A model generated the notes under the pieces. It was not told the origin of the DNA and ran no database searches. It was given only the letters and a program-made list of their open reading frames with translations. Shown here piece by piece: positions 37,203-51,371 of a stretch of 64,000 nucleotides of DNA (position 1 is its first letter; every line of letters starts with the position of its first letter). The stretch is from the NCBI GenBank assembly GCA_032622095.1, contig CP136063.1, forward strand, positions 272,051,426 through 272,115,425. Direction: 5' to 3'. Source of the stretch: Siphonodentalium dalli (lineage: Eukaryota > Mollusca > Scaphopoda > Gadilida > Siphonodentaliidae). Both the position numbers and the translations under genes were made by a program.

Positions 37203-39780
37203 TTGTATGTTACAAATAAAGAACGCTCATTGTTAGTCTATTCCTGGTATGCTACAAATAAAGAACGCTCATTGTTAGTCTATTCCTGGTGTGTTACAAA
37301 TAAAGAGCGTTCATTGTTAGTCTATACCTGGTATGATACAAATGAAGAGCGTTCATTGTTAGTCTACTCATTGTATATTACCAATAAAGAGCGTTCCTTG
37401 TTAGAAAATTCATGGTATGTTACAAATAAAGAACGCTCATTGTTCGTCTATTCCTGGTATGTTACAAATAAAGAGCGTTCATCGTTTGTCTATTCCTGGT
37501 ATGTTACAAATAAAGAACGCTCATTGTTAGTCTATTCCTGGTATGTTACAAATAAAGAACGCTCATTGTTCGTCTATTCCTGGTATGTTACAAATAAAGA
37601 GCGTTCATCGTTAGTCTATTCCTGGTATGTTACAAATAAAGAACGCTCATTGTTAGTCTATTCCTGGTATGTTACAAACAAAGAGCGTTCATTGTTAGTC
37701 TATTCCTGGTATGTTACAAATAAAGAACGCTCATTGTTTGTCTATTCCTGGTATGTTACAAATAAAGAACACTCATTGTTAGTCTATTCCTGGTATGTTA
37801 TAAATAAAGAGCGTTCATTGTTAGTCTATTCCTGATATATTACACATAAAGAACGCTCATTGTTAGTCTATTCCTGGTATGTTACAAATAAAGAGCTTTC
37901 ATCGTTAGTCTATTCCTGGTATGTTACAAATAAAGAACGCTCATAGTTAGTCTATTCCTGGTATGTTACAAATAAAGAGCGTTCATCGTTAGTCTATTCC
38001 TGGTATGTTACAAATAAAGAACGCTCATTGTTTGTCTATTCCTGGTATGTTACAAATAAAGAACGCTCATTGTTAGTCTTACTCCTGGTATGTTACAAAT
38101 AAAGAGAGTTCATTGTTAGTCTATTCCTGGTATGTTACAAATAAAGAACCCTCATTGTTAGTCTATTCCTGGATTGTAACCAACAAAGAACGTCCATTGT
38201 TAGTCTTATTCATGGTATGTTACAAATAAAGAACGCTCATTGTTAGTCTATTCCTGGTATGTTACAAATAAAGAGCTTTCATCGTTAGTCTATTCCTGGT
38301 ATGTTACAAATAAAGAACGCTCATAGTTAGTCTATTCCTGGTATGTTACAAATAAAGAGCGTTCATCGTTAGTCTATTCCTGGTATGTTACAAATAAAGA
38401 GCGTTCATCGTTAGTCTATTCCTGGTATGTTACAAATAAAGAACGCTCACCGTTAGTCTATTCCTGGTATGTTAAAAATAAAGAGCGTTTATTGTTAGTC
38501 TATTCCTCGTTTGTTATAAATAAAGAGCGTTCATTGTTAGTCTATTCCTGATATATTACACATAAAGAACGCTCATTGTTAGTCTTACTCCTGGTATGTT
38601 ACAAATAAAGAGCGTTCATTGTTAGTCTTACTCCTGGTATGTTTCAAATAAAGAATGTTCATTGTTAGTCTATTCCTGGTATGTTACACACAAAGAGCGT
38701 TCATTGTCAGTCTACTCATTGTATATTACCAATAAAGACCGTCCCTTGTTAGTATATTCATGGTATGTTACAAATAAAGATCGTTCATTGTTAGTCTTAT
38801 TCCTGGTATGTTACAAATAAAGAGTGTTCATTGTTAGTCTTACACAGTGTATGTTACAAATAAAGAGCGTTCACTGTTAGTCACCTCCTGACAAATAACC
38901 AATACTAAGCGTTCATTGTTAGTCTATTCCTGGTATGTTACCAACAAAGATCATTCATTGTTAGTCTTATTCCTGTGATGTTACAAATAAAGAGCGTTAA
39001 TTGTTAGTCTATTCTTGGTATGTTACAAATAAAGAGCGTTCATTGTTAGTCTTACTCCTGGTATGTTACAAATAAAGAACGCTCATTGTTAGTCTATTCC
39101 TGGTATGTTATAAATAAAGAGCGTTCCTTGTTAGTATATTCATGGTATGTTACAAATAAAGATCGTGCATTGTTAGTCTTATTCCTGGTATGTTACACAT
39201 AAAGAGCGTTCATTGTTAGTCTACTCATTGTATATTACCAATAAAGAGCGTTCCTTTTTAGAAAATTCATGGTATGTTACAAATAAAGATCGTTCATTGT
39301 TAGTCTTATTCCTGGTATGTTACAAATAAAGAACGCTCATTGTTAGTCTATTCCTGGTATGTTACAAATAAAGAGCGTTAATTGTTAGTCTATTCCTGGT
39401 ATGTAACCAACAAGGAACGTCCATTGTTAGTCTTACTCCTGGTATGTTACAAATAAAGAACGCTCATTATTAGTCTTACTCTTGGTATGTTACATATAAA
39501 GAGCGTTGATTGATAGTCTATTATTGGTATGTTACATATAAAGAACGCTCATTGTTAGTCTTACTCCTGGTATGTTACAAATAAAGAGTGTTCATTGTTA
39601 GTCTTACTCCTGGTAGGTTACAAATAAAGAACGCTCATTGCTAGTCTATTCCTGGTATGTTACAAATAAAAAGCGTTCATTGTTAGTCTTATTCCTGGTA
39701 TGTTACAAATAAATAACGCTCATTGTTAGTCTATTCCTGGTATGTTACAAATAAAGAGCGTTCATTGTTAGTCTTATTCC
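37203..39780 (+). repeat. B' unit, copy 1 (2578 bp) with internal duplication
   Basis: The in-phase run ends at 37835. It then holds two copies, 380 bp apart, of a group with AAAGAGCTTTC followed by CATAGTTAG (AAGAGCTTTC at 37891 and 38271), where plain B units have one. Net gain against a 2411-bp B is 167 bp. The diverged monomer is at 38880-38911. A GTTAAAAATAAAG monomer lies near 38471. Confidence 0.82.
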
Positions 39781-42700
39781 TTGTATGTTACAAATAAAGA
39801 ACTCTCATTGTTAGTCTATTCCTGGTATGCTACAAATAAAGAACGCTCATTGTTAGTCTATTCCTGGTGTGTTACAAATAAAGAGCGTTCATTGTTAGTC
39901 TATACCTGGTATGATACAAATAAAGAGCGTTCATTGTTAGTCTACTCATTGTATATTACCAATAAAGAGCGTTCCTTGTTAGAAAATTCATGGTATGTTA
40001 CAAATAAAGAACGCTCATTGTTCGTCTATTCCTGGTATGTTACAAATAAAGAGCGTTCATCGTTAGTCTATTCCTGGTATGTTACAAATAAAGAACGCTC
40101 ATTGTTAGTCTATTCCTGGTATGTTACAAATAAAGAACGCTCATTGTTCGTCTATTCCTGGTATGTTACAAATAAAGAGCGTTCATCGTTAGTCTATTCC
40201 TGGTATGTTACAAATAAAGAACGCTCATTGTTAGTCTATTCCTGGTATGTTACAAACAAAGAGCGTTCATCGTTAGTCTATTCCTGGTATGTTACAAATA
40301 AAGAACGCTCATTGTTTGTCTATTCCTGGTATGTTACAAATAAAGAACACTCATTGTTAGTCTATTCCTGGTATGTTATAAATAAAGAGCGTTCATTGTT
40401 AGTCTATTCCTGATATATTACACATAAAGAACGCTCATTGTTAGTCTTACTCCTGGTATGTTACAAATAAAGAACGCTCATTGTTAGTCTTACTCCTGGT
40501 ATGTTACAAATAAAGAGAGTTCATTGTTAGTCTATTCCTTGTATGTTACAAATAAAGAACGCTCATTGTTAGTCTATTCCTGGTTTGCTACAAATAAAGA
40601 ACGCTCATTGTTAGTCTATTCCTGGTGTGTTACAAATAAAGAGCGTTCATTGTTAGTCTATACCTGGTATGATACAAATGAAGAGCGTTCATTGTTAGTC
40701 TACTCATTGTATATTACCAATAAAGAGCGTTCCTTGTTAGAAAATTCATGGTATGTTACAAATAAAGAACGCTCATTGTTCGTATATTCCTGGTATGTTA
40801 CAAATAAAGAGCGTTCATCGTTTGTCTATTCCTGGTATGTTACAAATAAAGAACGCTCATTGTTAGTCTATTCCTGGTATGTTACAAATAAAGAACGCTC
40901 ATTGTTCGTCTATTCCTGGTATGTTACAAATAAAGAGCGTTCATCGTTAGTCTATTCCTGGTATGTTACAAATAAAGAACGCTCATTGTTAGTCTATTCC
41001 TGGTGTGTTACAAATAAAGAGCGTTCATTGTTAGTCTATACCTGGTATGATACAAATAAAGAGCGTTCATTGTTAGTCTACTCATTGTATATTACCAATA
41101 AAGAGCGTTCCTTGTTAGAAAATTCATGGTATGTTACAAATAAAGAACGCTCATTGTTCGTCTATTCCTGGTATGTTACAAATAAAGAGCGTTCATCGTT
41201 AGTCTATTCCTGGTATGTTACAAATAAAGAACGCTCATTGTTAGTCTATTCCTGGTATGTTACAAATAAAGAACGCTCATTGTTCGTCTATTCCTGGTAT
41301 GTTACAAATAAAGAGCGTTCATCGTTAGTCTATTCCTGGTATGTTACAAATAAAGAACGCTCATTGTTTGTCTATTCCTGGTATGTTACAAATAAAGAAC
41401 ACTCATTGTTAGTCTATTCCTGGTGTGCTACAAATAAAGAGCGTTCATTGCTAGTCTATTCCATGTATGTTACAAATAAAGAACGTTTATTGCTAATCTT
41501 ATTCCTGGTATGTTACAAATAAAGAACGCTCATTTTTAGTTTTATTCCTGGTATGTTACAAATAAAGAGCGTTCATTGTTAGTCTATTCCTGGTATGTTA
41601 CAAATAAAGAGCGTTTATTGTTTGTCTATTCCTGGTATGTAATCAACAAAGAACGTCCATTGTTGGTCTTATTCCTGGTATGTTACACATAAAGAGCGTT
41701 CATTGTTAGTATATTCATTGTTTGTTACCAATAAAGTCCGTTCATTGTTAGTCTTAGTCATGGTATGTTACAAATAAAGAGCGTCCCTTGTTAGTATATT
41801 CATGGTATGTTACACATAAAGATCGTTCATTGTTAGTCTTATTCCTGGTATGTTACAAATAAAGAGCGTTCATTGTTAGTCTTACACATTGTATGTTACA
41901 AATAAAGAGCGTTCATTGTTAGTCTATTCCTGGTTTGTTACAAATAAATAACGCTCATTGTTATATAGTCTATTCTTGGTATGTTACAAATAAAGATGGT
42001 TCATTGTTAGTCTTACTCATGGTATGTTACAAATAAAGAACGCTCATTGTTAGTCTATTCCTGGTATGTTATAAATAAAGAGCGTTCCTTGTTAGTATAT
42101 TCATGGTATGTTACAATTAAAGATCGTGCATTGTTAGTCTTATTCCTGGTATGTTACACATAAAGAGCGTTCATTGTTAGTCTACTCATTGTATATTACC
42201 AATAAAGAGCGTTCCTTGTTAGAAAATTCATCGTATGTTACAAATAAAGATCGTTCATTGTTAGTCTTATTCCTGGTATGTTACAAATAAAGAACGCTCA
42301 TTGTTAGTCTATTCCTGGTATGTTACAAATAAAGAGCGTTAATTGTTAGTCTATTCCTGGTATGTAACCAACAAGGAACGTCCATTGTTAGTCTTATTCA
42401 TGGTATGTTACAAATAAAGAGCGTTCATTGCTAGTCTTACTCCTGGTATGTGACAAATAAAGAACGCTCATTATTAGTCTTACTCTTGGTAGGTTACATA
42501 TAAAGAGCGTTGATTGATAGTCTATTATTGGTATGTTACATATAAAGAACGCTCATTGTTAGTCTTACTCCTGGTATGTTACAAATAAAGAGTGTTCATT
42601 GTTAGTCTTACTCCTGGTATGTTACAAATAAAGAACGCTCATTGCTAGTCTATTCCTGGTATGTTACAAATAAAAAGCGTTCATTGTTAGTCTTATTCCT

Positions 42701-42784
42701 GGTATGTTACAAATAAATAACGCTCATTGTTAGTCTATTCCTGGTATGTTACAAATAAAGAGCGTTCATTGTTAGTCTTATTCC
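39781..42784 (+). repeat. C unit, copy 2 (3004 bp)
   Basis: Same length and layout as 31866-34869, at offset 7915. The second start has GGTTTGCTAC, and the run near 41461 has TTCCATGTATG where copy 1 has TTCCAGGTATG. The tail has TCATCGTATG near 42230, not seen in copy 1. Confidence 0.82.
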
Positions 42785-45745
42785 TTGTATGTTACAAATA
42801 AAGAACTCTCATTGTTAGTCTATTCCTGGTATGCTACAAATAAAGAACGCTCATTGTTAGTCTATTCCTGGTGTGTTACAAATAAAGAGCGTTCATTGTT
42901 AGTCTATACCTGGTATGATACAAATAAAGAGCGTTCATTGTTAGTCTACTCATTGTATATTACCAATAAAGAGCGTTCCTTGTTAGAAAATTCATGGTAT
43001 GTTACAAATAAAGAACGCTCATTGTTCGTCTATTCCTGGTATGTTACAAATAAAGAGCGTTCATCGTTAGTCTATTCCTGGTATGTTACAAATAAAGAAC
43101 GCTCATTGTTAGTCTATTCCTGGTATGTTACAAATAAAGAACGCTCATTGTTCGTCTATTCCTGGTATGTTACAAATAAAGAGCGTTCATCGTTAGTCTA
43201 TTCCTGGTATGTTACAAATAAAGAACGCTCATTGTTAGTCTATTCCTGGTATGTTACAAACAAAGAGCGTTCATCGTTAGTCTATTCCTGGTATGTTACA
43301 AATAAAGAACGCTCATTGTTTGTCTATTCCTGGTATGTTACAAATAAAGAACACTCATTGTTAGTCTATTCCTGGTATGTTATAAATAAAGAGCGTTCAT
43401 TGTTAGTCTATTCCTGATATATTACACATAACGAACGCTCATTGTTAGTCTTACTCCTGGTATGTTACAAATAAAGAGAGTTCATTGTTAGTCTATTCCT
43501 TGTATGTTACAAATAAAGAACGCTCATTGTTAGTCTATTCCTGGTATGCTACAAATAAAGAACGCTCATTGTTAGTCTATTCCTGGTGTGTTACAAATAA
43601 AGAGCGTTCATTGTTAGTCTATACCTGGTATGATACAAATGAAGAGCGTTCATTGTTAGTCTACTCATTGTATATTACCAATAAAGAGCGTTCCTTGTTA
43701 GAAAATTCATGGTATGTTACAAATAAAGAACGCTCATTGTTCGTATATTCCTGGTATGTTACAAATAAAGAGCGTTCATCGTTTGTCTATTCCTGGTATG
43801 TTACAAATAAAGAACGCTCATTGTTAGTCTATTCCTGGTATGTTACAAATAAAGAACGCTCATTGTTCGTCTATTCCTGGTATGTTACAAATAAAGAGCG
43901 TTCATCGTTAGTCTATTCCTGGTATGTTACAAATAAAGAACGCTCATTGTTAGTCTATTCCTGGTGTGTTACAAATAAAGAGCGTTCATTGTTAGTCTAT
44001 ACCTGGTATGATACAAATAAAGAGCGTTCATTGTTAGTCTACTCATTGTATATTACCAATAAAGAGCGTTCCTTGTTAGAAAATTCATGGTATGTTACAA
44101 ATAAAGAACGCTCATTGTTCGTCTATTCCTGGTATGTTACAAATAAAGAGCGTTCATCGTTAGTCTATTCCTGGTATGTTACAAATAAAGAACGCTCATT
44201 GTTAGTCTATTCCTGGTATGTTACAAATAAAGAACGCTCATTGTTCGTCTATTCCTGGTATGTTACAAATAAAGAGCGTTCATCGTTAGTCTATTCCTGG
44301 TATGTTACAAATAAAGAACGCTCATTGTTTGTCTATTCCTGGTATGTTACAAATAAAGAACACTCATTGTTAGTCTATTCCTGGTGTGCTACAAATAAAG
44401 AGCGTTCATTGCTAGTCTATTCCATGTATGTTACAAATAAAGAACGTTTATTGCTAATCTTATTCCTGGTATGTTACAAATAAAGAACGCTCATTTTTAG
44501 TTTTATTCCTGGTATGTTACAAATAAAGAGCGTTCATTGTTAGTCTATTCCTGGTATGTTACAAATAAAGAGCGTTTATTGTTTGTCTATTCCTGGTATG
44601 TAATCAACAAAGAACGTCCATTGTTGGTCTTATTCCTGGTATGTTACACATAAAGAGCGTGCATTGTTAGTATATTCATTGTTTGTTACCAATAAAGTCC
44701 GTTCATTGTTAGTCTTAGTCATGGTATGTTACAAATAAAGAGCGTCCCTTGTTAGTATATTCATGGTATGTTACACATAAAGATCGTTCATTGTTAGTCT
44801 TATTCCTGGTATGTTACAAATAAAGAGCGTTCATTGTTAGTCTTACACATTGTATGTTACAAATAAAGAGCGTTCATTGTTAGTCTATTCCTGGTTTGTT
44901 ACAAATAAATAACGCTCATTGTTATATAGTCTATTCTTGGTATGTTACAAATAAAGATGGTTCATTGTTAGTCTTACTCATGGTATGTTACAAATAAAGA
45001 ACGCTCATTGTTAGTCTATTCCTGGTATGTTATAAATAAAGAGCGTTCCTTGTTAGTATATTCATGGTATGTTACAATTAAAGATCGTGCATTGTTAGTC
45101 TTATTCCTGGTATGTTACACATAAAGAGCGTTCATTGTTAGTCTACTCATTGTATATTACCAATAAAGAGCGTTCCTTGTTAGAAAATTCATCGTATGTT
45201 ACAAATAAAGATCGTTCATTGTTAGTCTTATTCCTGGTATGTTACAAATAAAGAACGCTCATTGTTAGTCTATTCCTGGTATGTTACAAATAAAGAGCGT
45301 TAATTGTTAGTCTATTCCTGGTATGTAACCAACAAGGAACGTCCATTGTTAGTCTTATTCATGGTATGTTACAAATAAAGAGCGTTCATTGCTAGTCTTA
45401 CTCCTGGTATGTGACAAATAAAGAACGCTCATTATTAGTCTTACTCTTGGTAGGTTACATATAAAGAGCGTTGATTGATAGTCTATTATTGGTATGTTAC
45501 ATATAAAGAACGCTCATTGTTAGTCTTACTCCTGGTATGTTACAAATAAAGAGTGTTCATTGTTAGTCTTACTCCTGGTATGTTACAAATAAAGAACGCT
45601 CATTGCTAGTCTATTCCTGGTATGTTACAAATAAAAAGCGTTCATTGTTAGTCTTATTCCTGGTATGTTACAAATAAATAACGCTCATTGTTAGTCTATT
45701 CCTGGTATGTTACAAATAAAGAGCGTTCATTGTTAGTCTTATTCC
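42785..45745 (+). repeat. C' unit, copy 1 (2961 bp)
   Basis: Directly follows the previous C unit and is 43 bp shorter because one 43-mer is missing after the TGA monomer near 43417-43485, next to a CATAACGAA monomer. It shares TTCCATGTATG (near 44422) and TCATCGTATG (near 45191) with the preceding unit, so the pair probably arose by local tandem duplication. It also has AGCGTGCATTG near 44658. Confidence 0.83.
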
Positions 45746-48078
45746 TTGTATGTTACAAATAAAGAACGCTCATTGTTAGTCTATTCCTGGTTTGCTACAA
45801 ATAAAGAACGCTCATTGTTAGTCTGTTCCTGGTGTGTTACAAATAAAGAGCGTTCATTGTTAGTCTATACCTGGTATGATACAAATAAAGAGCGTTCATT
45901 GTTAGTCTACTCATTGTATATTACCAATAAAGAGCGTTCCTTGTTAGAAAATTCATGGTATGTTACAAATAAAGAACGCTCATTGTTCGTCTATTCCTGG
46001 TATGTTACAAATAAAGAGCGTTCATCGTTAGTCTATTCCTGGTATGTTACAAATAAAGAACGTTCATTGTTAGTCTATTCCTGGTATGTTACAAATAAAG
46101 AACGCTCATCGTTAGTCTATTCCTGGTATGTTACAAATAAAGAACGCTCATGGTTAGTCTATTCCTGGTATGTTACAAACAAAGAGCGTTCATCGTTAGT
46201 CTATTCCTGGTATGTTACAAATAAAGAACGCTCATTGTTAGTCTATTCCTGGTATGTTACAAACAAAGAGCGTTCATCGTTAGTCTATTCCTGGTATGTT
46301 ACAAATAAAGAACGCTCATTGTTTGTCTATTCCTGGTATGTTACAAATAAAGAACACTCATTGTTAGTCTATTCCTGGTATGTTATAAATAAAGAGCGTT
46401 CATTGTTAGTCTATTCCTGATATATTACACATAAAGAACGCTCATTGTTAGTCTTACTCCTGGTATGTTACAAATAAAGAACGCTCATTGTTAGTCTTAC
46501 TCCTGGTATGTTACAAATAAAGAGAGTTCATTGTTAGTCTATTCCTGGTATGTTACAAATAAAGAACCCTCATTGTTAGTCTATTCCTGGATTGTAACCA
46601 ACAAAGAACGTCCATTGTTAGTCTTATTCATGGTATGTTACAAATAAAGAACGCTCATTGTTTGTCTATTCCTGGTATGTTACAAATAAAGAACACTCAT
46701 TGTTAGTCTATTCCTGGTGTGCTACAAATAAAGAGCGTTCATTGCTAGTCTATTCCAGGTATGTTACAAATAAAGAACGTTTATTGCTAATCTTATTCCT
46801 GGTATGTTACAAATAAAGAACGCTCATTTTTAGTTTTATTCCTGGTATGTTACAAATAAAGAGCGTTCATTGTTAGTCTATTCCTGGTATGTTACAAATA
46901 AAGAGCGTTTATTGTTTGTCTATTCCTGGTATGTAATCAATAAAGAACGTCCATTGTTGGTCTTATTCCTGGTATGTTACACATAAAGAGGGTTCATTGT
47001 TAGTATATTCATTGTTTGTTACCAATAAAGACCGTTCATTGTTAGTCTTAGTCATGGTATGTTACAAATAAAGAGCGTCCCTTGTTAGTATATTCATGGT
47101 ATGTTACACATAAAGATCGTTCATTGTTAGTCTTATTCCTGGTATGTTACAAATAAAGAGCGTTCATTGTTAGTCTTACACATTGCATGTTACAAATAAA
47201 GAGCGTTCATTGTTAGTCTATTCCTGGTTTGTTACAAATAAATAACGCTCATTGTTATATAGTCTATTCTTGGTATGTTACAAATAAAGAGCGTTCATTG
47301 TTAGTCTTACTCCTGGTATGTTACAAATAAAGAACGCTCATTGTTAGTCTATTCCTGGTATGTTATAAATAAAGAGCGTTCCTTGTTAGTATATTCATGG
47401 TATGTTACAATTAAAGATCGTGCATTGTTAGTCTTATTCCTGGTATGTTACACATAAAGAGCGTTCATTGTTAGTCTACTCATTGTATATTACCAATAAA
47501 GAGCGTTCCTTGTTTGAAAATTCATGGTATGTTACAAATAAAGATCGTTCATTGTTAGTCTTATTCCTGGTATGTTACAAATAAAGAACGCTCATTGTTA
47601 GTCTATTCCTGGTATGTTACAAATAAAGAGCGTTAATTGTTAGTCTATTCCTGGTATGTAACCAACAAGGAACGTCCATTGTTAGTCTTATTCATGGTAT
47701 GTTACAAATAAAGAGCGTTCATTGCTAGTCTTACTCCTGGTATGTGACAAATAAAGAACGCTCATTATTAGTCTTACTCTTGGTAGGTTACATGTAAAGA
47801 GCGTTGATTGATAGTCTATTATTGGTATGTTACCTATAAAGAACGCTCATTGTTAGTCTTACTCCTGGTATGTTACAAATAAAGAGTGTTCATTGTTAGT
47901 CTTACTCCTGGTATGTTACAAATAAAGAACGCTCATTGCTAGTCTATTCCTGGTATGTTACAAATAAAAAGCGTTCATTGTTAGTCTTATTCCTGGTATG
48001 TTACAAATAAATAACGCTCATTGTTAGTCTATTCCTGGTATGTTACAAATAAAGAGCGTTCATTGTTAGTCTTATTCC
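45746..48078 (+). repeat. A' unit, copy 2 (2333 bp)
   Basis: Matches 34870-37202 at offset 10876. Private changes shared with 59748-62080 include GTCTGTTCC near 45822, ATCAATAAAG near 46936, ACATTGCATG near 47181 and GTTACCTATAAAG near 47830. Confidence 0.85.
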
Positions 48079-50613
48079 TTGTATGTTACAAATAAAGAAC
48101 GCTCATTGTTAGTCTATTCCTGGTATGCTACAAATAAAGAACGCTCATTGTTAGTCTATTCCTGGTGTGTTACAAATAAAGAGCGTTCATTGTTAGTCTA
48201 TACCTGGTATGATACAAATGAAGAGCGTTCATTGTTAGTCTACTCATTGTATATTACCAATAAAGAGCGTTCCTTGTTAGAAAATTCATGGTATGTTACA
48301 AATAAAGAACGCTCATTGTTCGTCTATTCCTGGTATGTTACAAATAAAGAGCGTTCATCGTTTGTCTATTCCTGGTATGTTACAAATAAAGAACGCTCAT
48401 TGTTAGTCTATTCCTGGTATGTTACAAATAAAGAACGCTCATTGTTCGTCTATTCCTGGTATGTTACAAATAAAGAGCGTTCATCGTTAGTCTATTCCTG
48501 GTATGTTACAAATAAAGAACGCTCATTGTTAGTCTATTCCTGGTATGTTACAAACAAAGAGCGTTCATTGTTAGTCTATTCCTGGTATGTTACAAATAAA
48601 GAACGCTCATTGTTTGTCTATTCCTGGTATGTTACAAATAAAGAACACTCATTGTTAGTCTATTCCTGGTATGTTATAAATAAAGAGCGTTCATTATTAG
48701 TCTATTCCTGATATATTACACATAAAGAACGCTCATTGTTAGTCTATTCCTGGTATGTTACAAATAAAGAGCTTTCATCGTTAGTCTATTCCTGGTATGT
48801 TACAAATAAAGAACGCTCATAGTTAGTCTATTCCTGGTATGTTACAAATAAAGAGCGTTCATCGTTAGTCTATTCCTGGTATGTTACAAATAAAGAACGC
48901 TCATTGTTTGTCTATTCCTGGTATGTTACAAATAAAGAACGCTCATTGTTAGTCTTACTCCTGGTATGTTACAAATAAAGAGAGTTCATTGTTAGTCTAT
49001 TCCTGGTATGTTACAAATAAAGAACCCTCATTGTTAGTCTATTCCTGGATTGTAACCAACAAAGAACGTCCATTGTTAGTCTTATTCATGGTATGTTACA
49101 AATAAAGAACGCTCATTGTTAGTCTATTCCTGGTATGTTACAAATAAAGAGCTTTCATCGTTAGTCTATTCCTGGTATGTTACAAATAAAGAACGCTCAT
49201 AGTTAGTCTATTCCTGGTATGTTACAAATAAAGAGCGTTCATCGTTAGTCTATTCCTGGTATGTTACAAATAAAGAACGCTCATTGTTTGTCTATTCCTG
49301 GTATGTTACAAATAAAGAACGCTCACCGTTAGTCTATTCCTGGTATGTTAAAAATAAAGAGCGTTTATTGTTAGTCTATTCCTCGTTTGTTATAAATAAA
49401 GAGCGTTCATTGTTAGTCTATTCCTGATATATTACACATAAAGAACGCTCATTGTTAGTCTTACTCCTGGTATGTTACAAATAAAGAGCGTTCATTGTTA
49501 GTCTTACTCCTGGTATGTTTCAAATAAAGAATGTTCATTGTTAGTCTATTCCTGGTATGTTACACACAAAGAGCGTTCATTGTCAGTCTACTCATTGTAT
49601 ATTACCAATAAAGACCGTCCCTTGTTAGTATATTCATGGTATGTTACAAATAAAGATCGTTCATTGTTAGTCTTATTCCTGGTATGTTACAAATAAAGAG
49701 TGTTCATTGTTAGTCTTACACAGTGTATGTTACAAATAAAGAGCGTTCACTGTTAGTCAACTCCTGACAAATAACCAATACTAAGCGTTCATTGTTAGTC
49801 TATTCCTGGTATGTTACCAACAAAGATCATTCATTGTTAGTCTTATTCCTGTGATGTTACAAATAAAGAGCGTTAATTGTTAGTCTATTCTTGGTATGTT
49901 ACAAATAAAGAGCGTTCATTGTTAGTCTATTCCTGGTATGTTATAAATAAAGAGCGTTCCTTGTTAGTATATTCATGGTATGTTACAAATAAAGATCGTG
50001 CATTGTTAGTCTTATTCCTGGTATGTTACACATAAAGAGCGTTCATTGTTAGTCTACTCATTGTATATTACCAATAAAGAGCGTTCCTTGTTAGAAAATT
50101 CATGGTATGTTACAAATAAAGATCGTTCATTGTTAGTCTTATTCCTGGTATGTTACAAATAAAGAACGCTCATTGTTAGTCTATTCCTGGTATGTTACAA
50201 ATAAAGAGCGTTAATTGTTAGTCTATTCCTGGTATGTAACCAACAAGGAACGTCCATTGTTAGTCTTACTCCTGGTATGTTACAAATAAAGAACGCTCAT
50301 TATTAGTCTTACTCTTGGTATGTTACATATAAAGAGCGTTGATTGATAGTCTATTATTGGTATGTTACATATAAAGAACGCTCATTGTTAGTCTTACTCC
50401 TGGTATGTTACAAATAAAGAGTGTTCATTGTTAGTCTTACTCCTGGTATGTTACAAATAAAGAACGCTCATTGCTAGTCTATTCCTGGTATGTTACAAAT
50501 AAAAAGCGTTCATTGTTAGTCTTATTCCTGGTATGTTACAAATAAATAACGCTCATTGTTAGTCTATTCCTGGTATGTTACAAATAAAGAGCGTTCATTG
50601 TTAGTCTTATTCC
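48079..50613 (+). repeat. B' unit, copy 2 (2535 bp)
   Basis: Has the 380-bp spaced duplicate group (AAGAGCTTTC at 48767 and about 49147). It is 43 bp shorter than copy 1 because one 43-mer is missing near 49915. The diverged monomer at 49756-49787 reads TCAACTCC. Confidence 0.83.
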
Positions 50614-51371
50614 TTGTATGTTACAAATAAAGAACTCTCATTGTTAGTCTATTCCTGGTATGCTACAAATAAAGAACGCTCATTGTTAGTCTATTCCTGG
50701 TGTGTTACAAATAAAGAGCGTTCATTGTTAGTCTATACCTGGTATGATACAAATAAAGAGCGTTCATTGTTAGTCTACTCATTGTATATTACCAATAAAG
50801 AGCGTTCCTTGTTAGAAAATTCATGGTATGTTACAAATAAAGAACGCTCATTGTTCGTCTATTCCTGGTATGTTACAAATAAAGAGCGTTCATCGTTAGT
50901 CTATTCCTGGTATGTTACAAATAAAGAACGCTCATTGTTAGTCTATTCCTGGTATGTTACAAATAAAGAACGCTCATTGTTCGTCTATTCCTGGTATGTT
51001 ACAAATAAAGAGCTTTCATCGTTAGTCTATTCCTGGTATGTTACAAATAAAGAACGCTCATTGTTAGTCTATTCCTGGTATGTTACAAACAAAGAGCGTT
51101 CATCGTTAGTCTATTCCTGGTATGTTACAAATAAAGAACGCTCATTGTTTGTCTATTCCTGGTATGTTACAAATAAAGAACACTCATTGTTAGTCTATTC
51201 CTGGTATGTTATAAATAAAGAGCGTTCATTGTTAGTCTATTCCTGATATATTACACATAAAGAACGCTCATTGTTAGTCTTACTCCTGGTATGTTACAAA
51301 TAAAGAACGCTCATTGTTAGTCTTACTCCTGGTATGTTACAAATAAAGAGAGTTCATTGTTAGTCTATTCC
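50614..51371 (+). repeat. C start alone (758 bp)
   Basis: This is the first part of a C unit, with its in-phase run ending at 51246. It is followed at once by a full B unit rather than by the 2246-bp remainder of C. It has an AAAGAGCTTTC monomer near 51010 within the run, unlike other C starts. Confidence 0.8.

Larger units (their letters stand above)
38480..49998 (+). repeat. 14,002-bp offset segmental duplication, left copy (visible part)
   Basis: Unit starts at 39781, 42785, 45746 and 48079 recur at 53783, 56787, 59748 and 62081, all exactly 14002 bp later. The diverged monomers at 38880 and 49756 recur at 52882 and 63758. The translations of all open runs in the pair are the same. Shared private markers include CATAACGAACGC near 43429 and 57431, GTCTGTTCC near 45822 and 59824, and GTTACCTATAAAG near 47830 and 61832. 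Before about 38480 the offset persists but divergence is higher, so the left limit is approximate. Confidence 0.9.
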
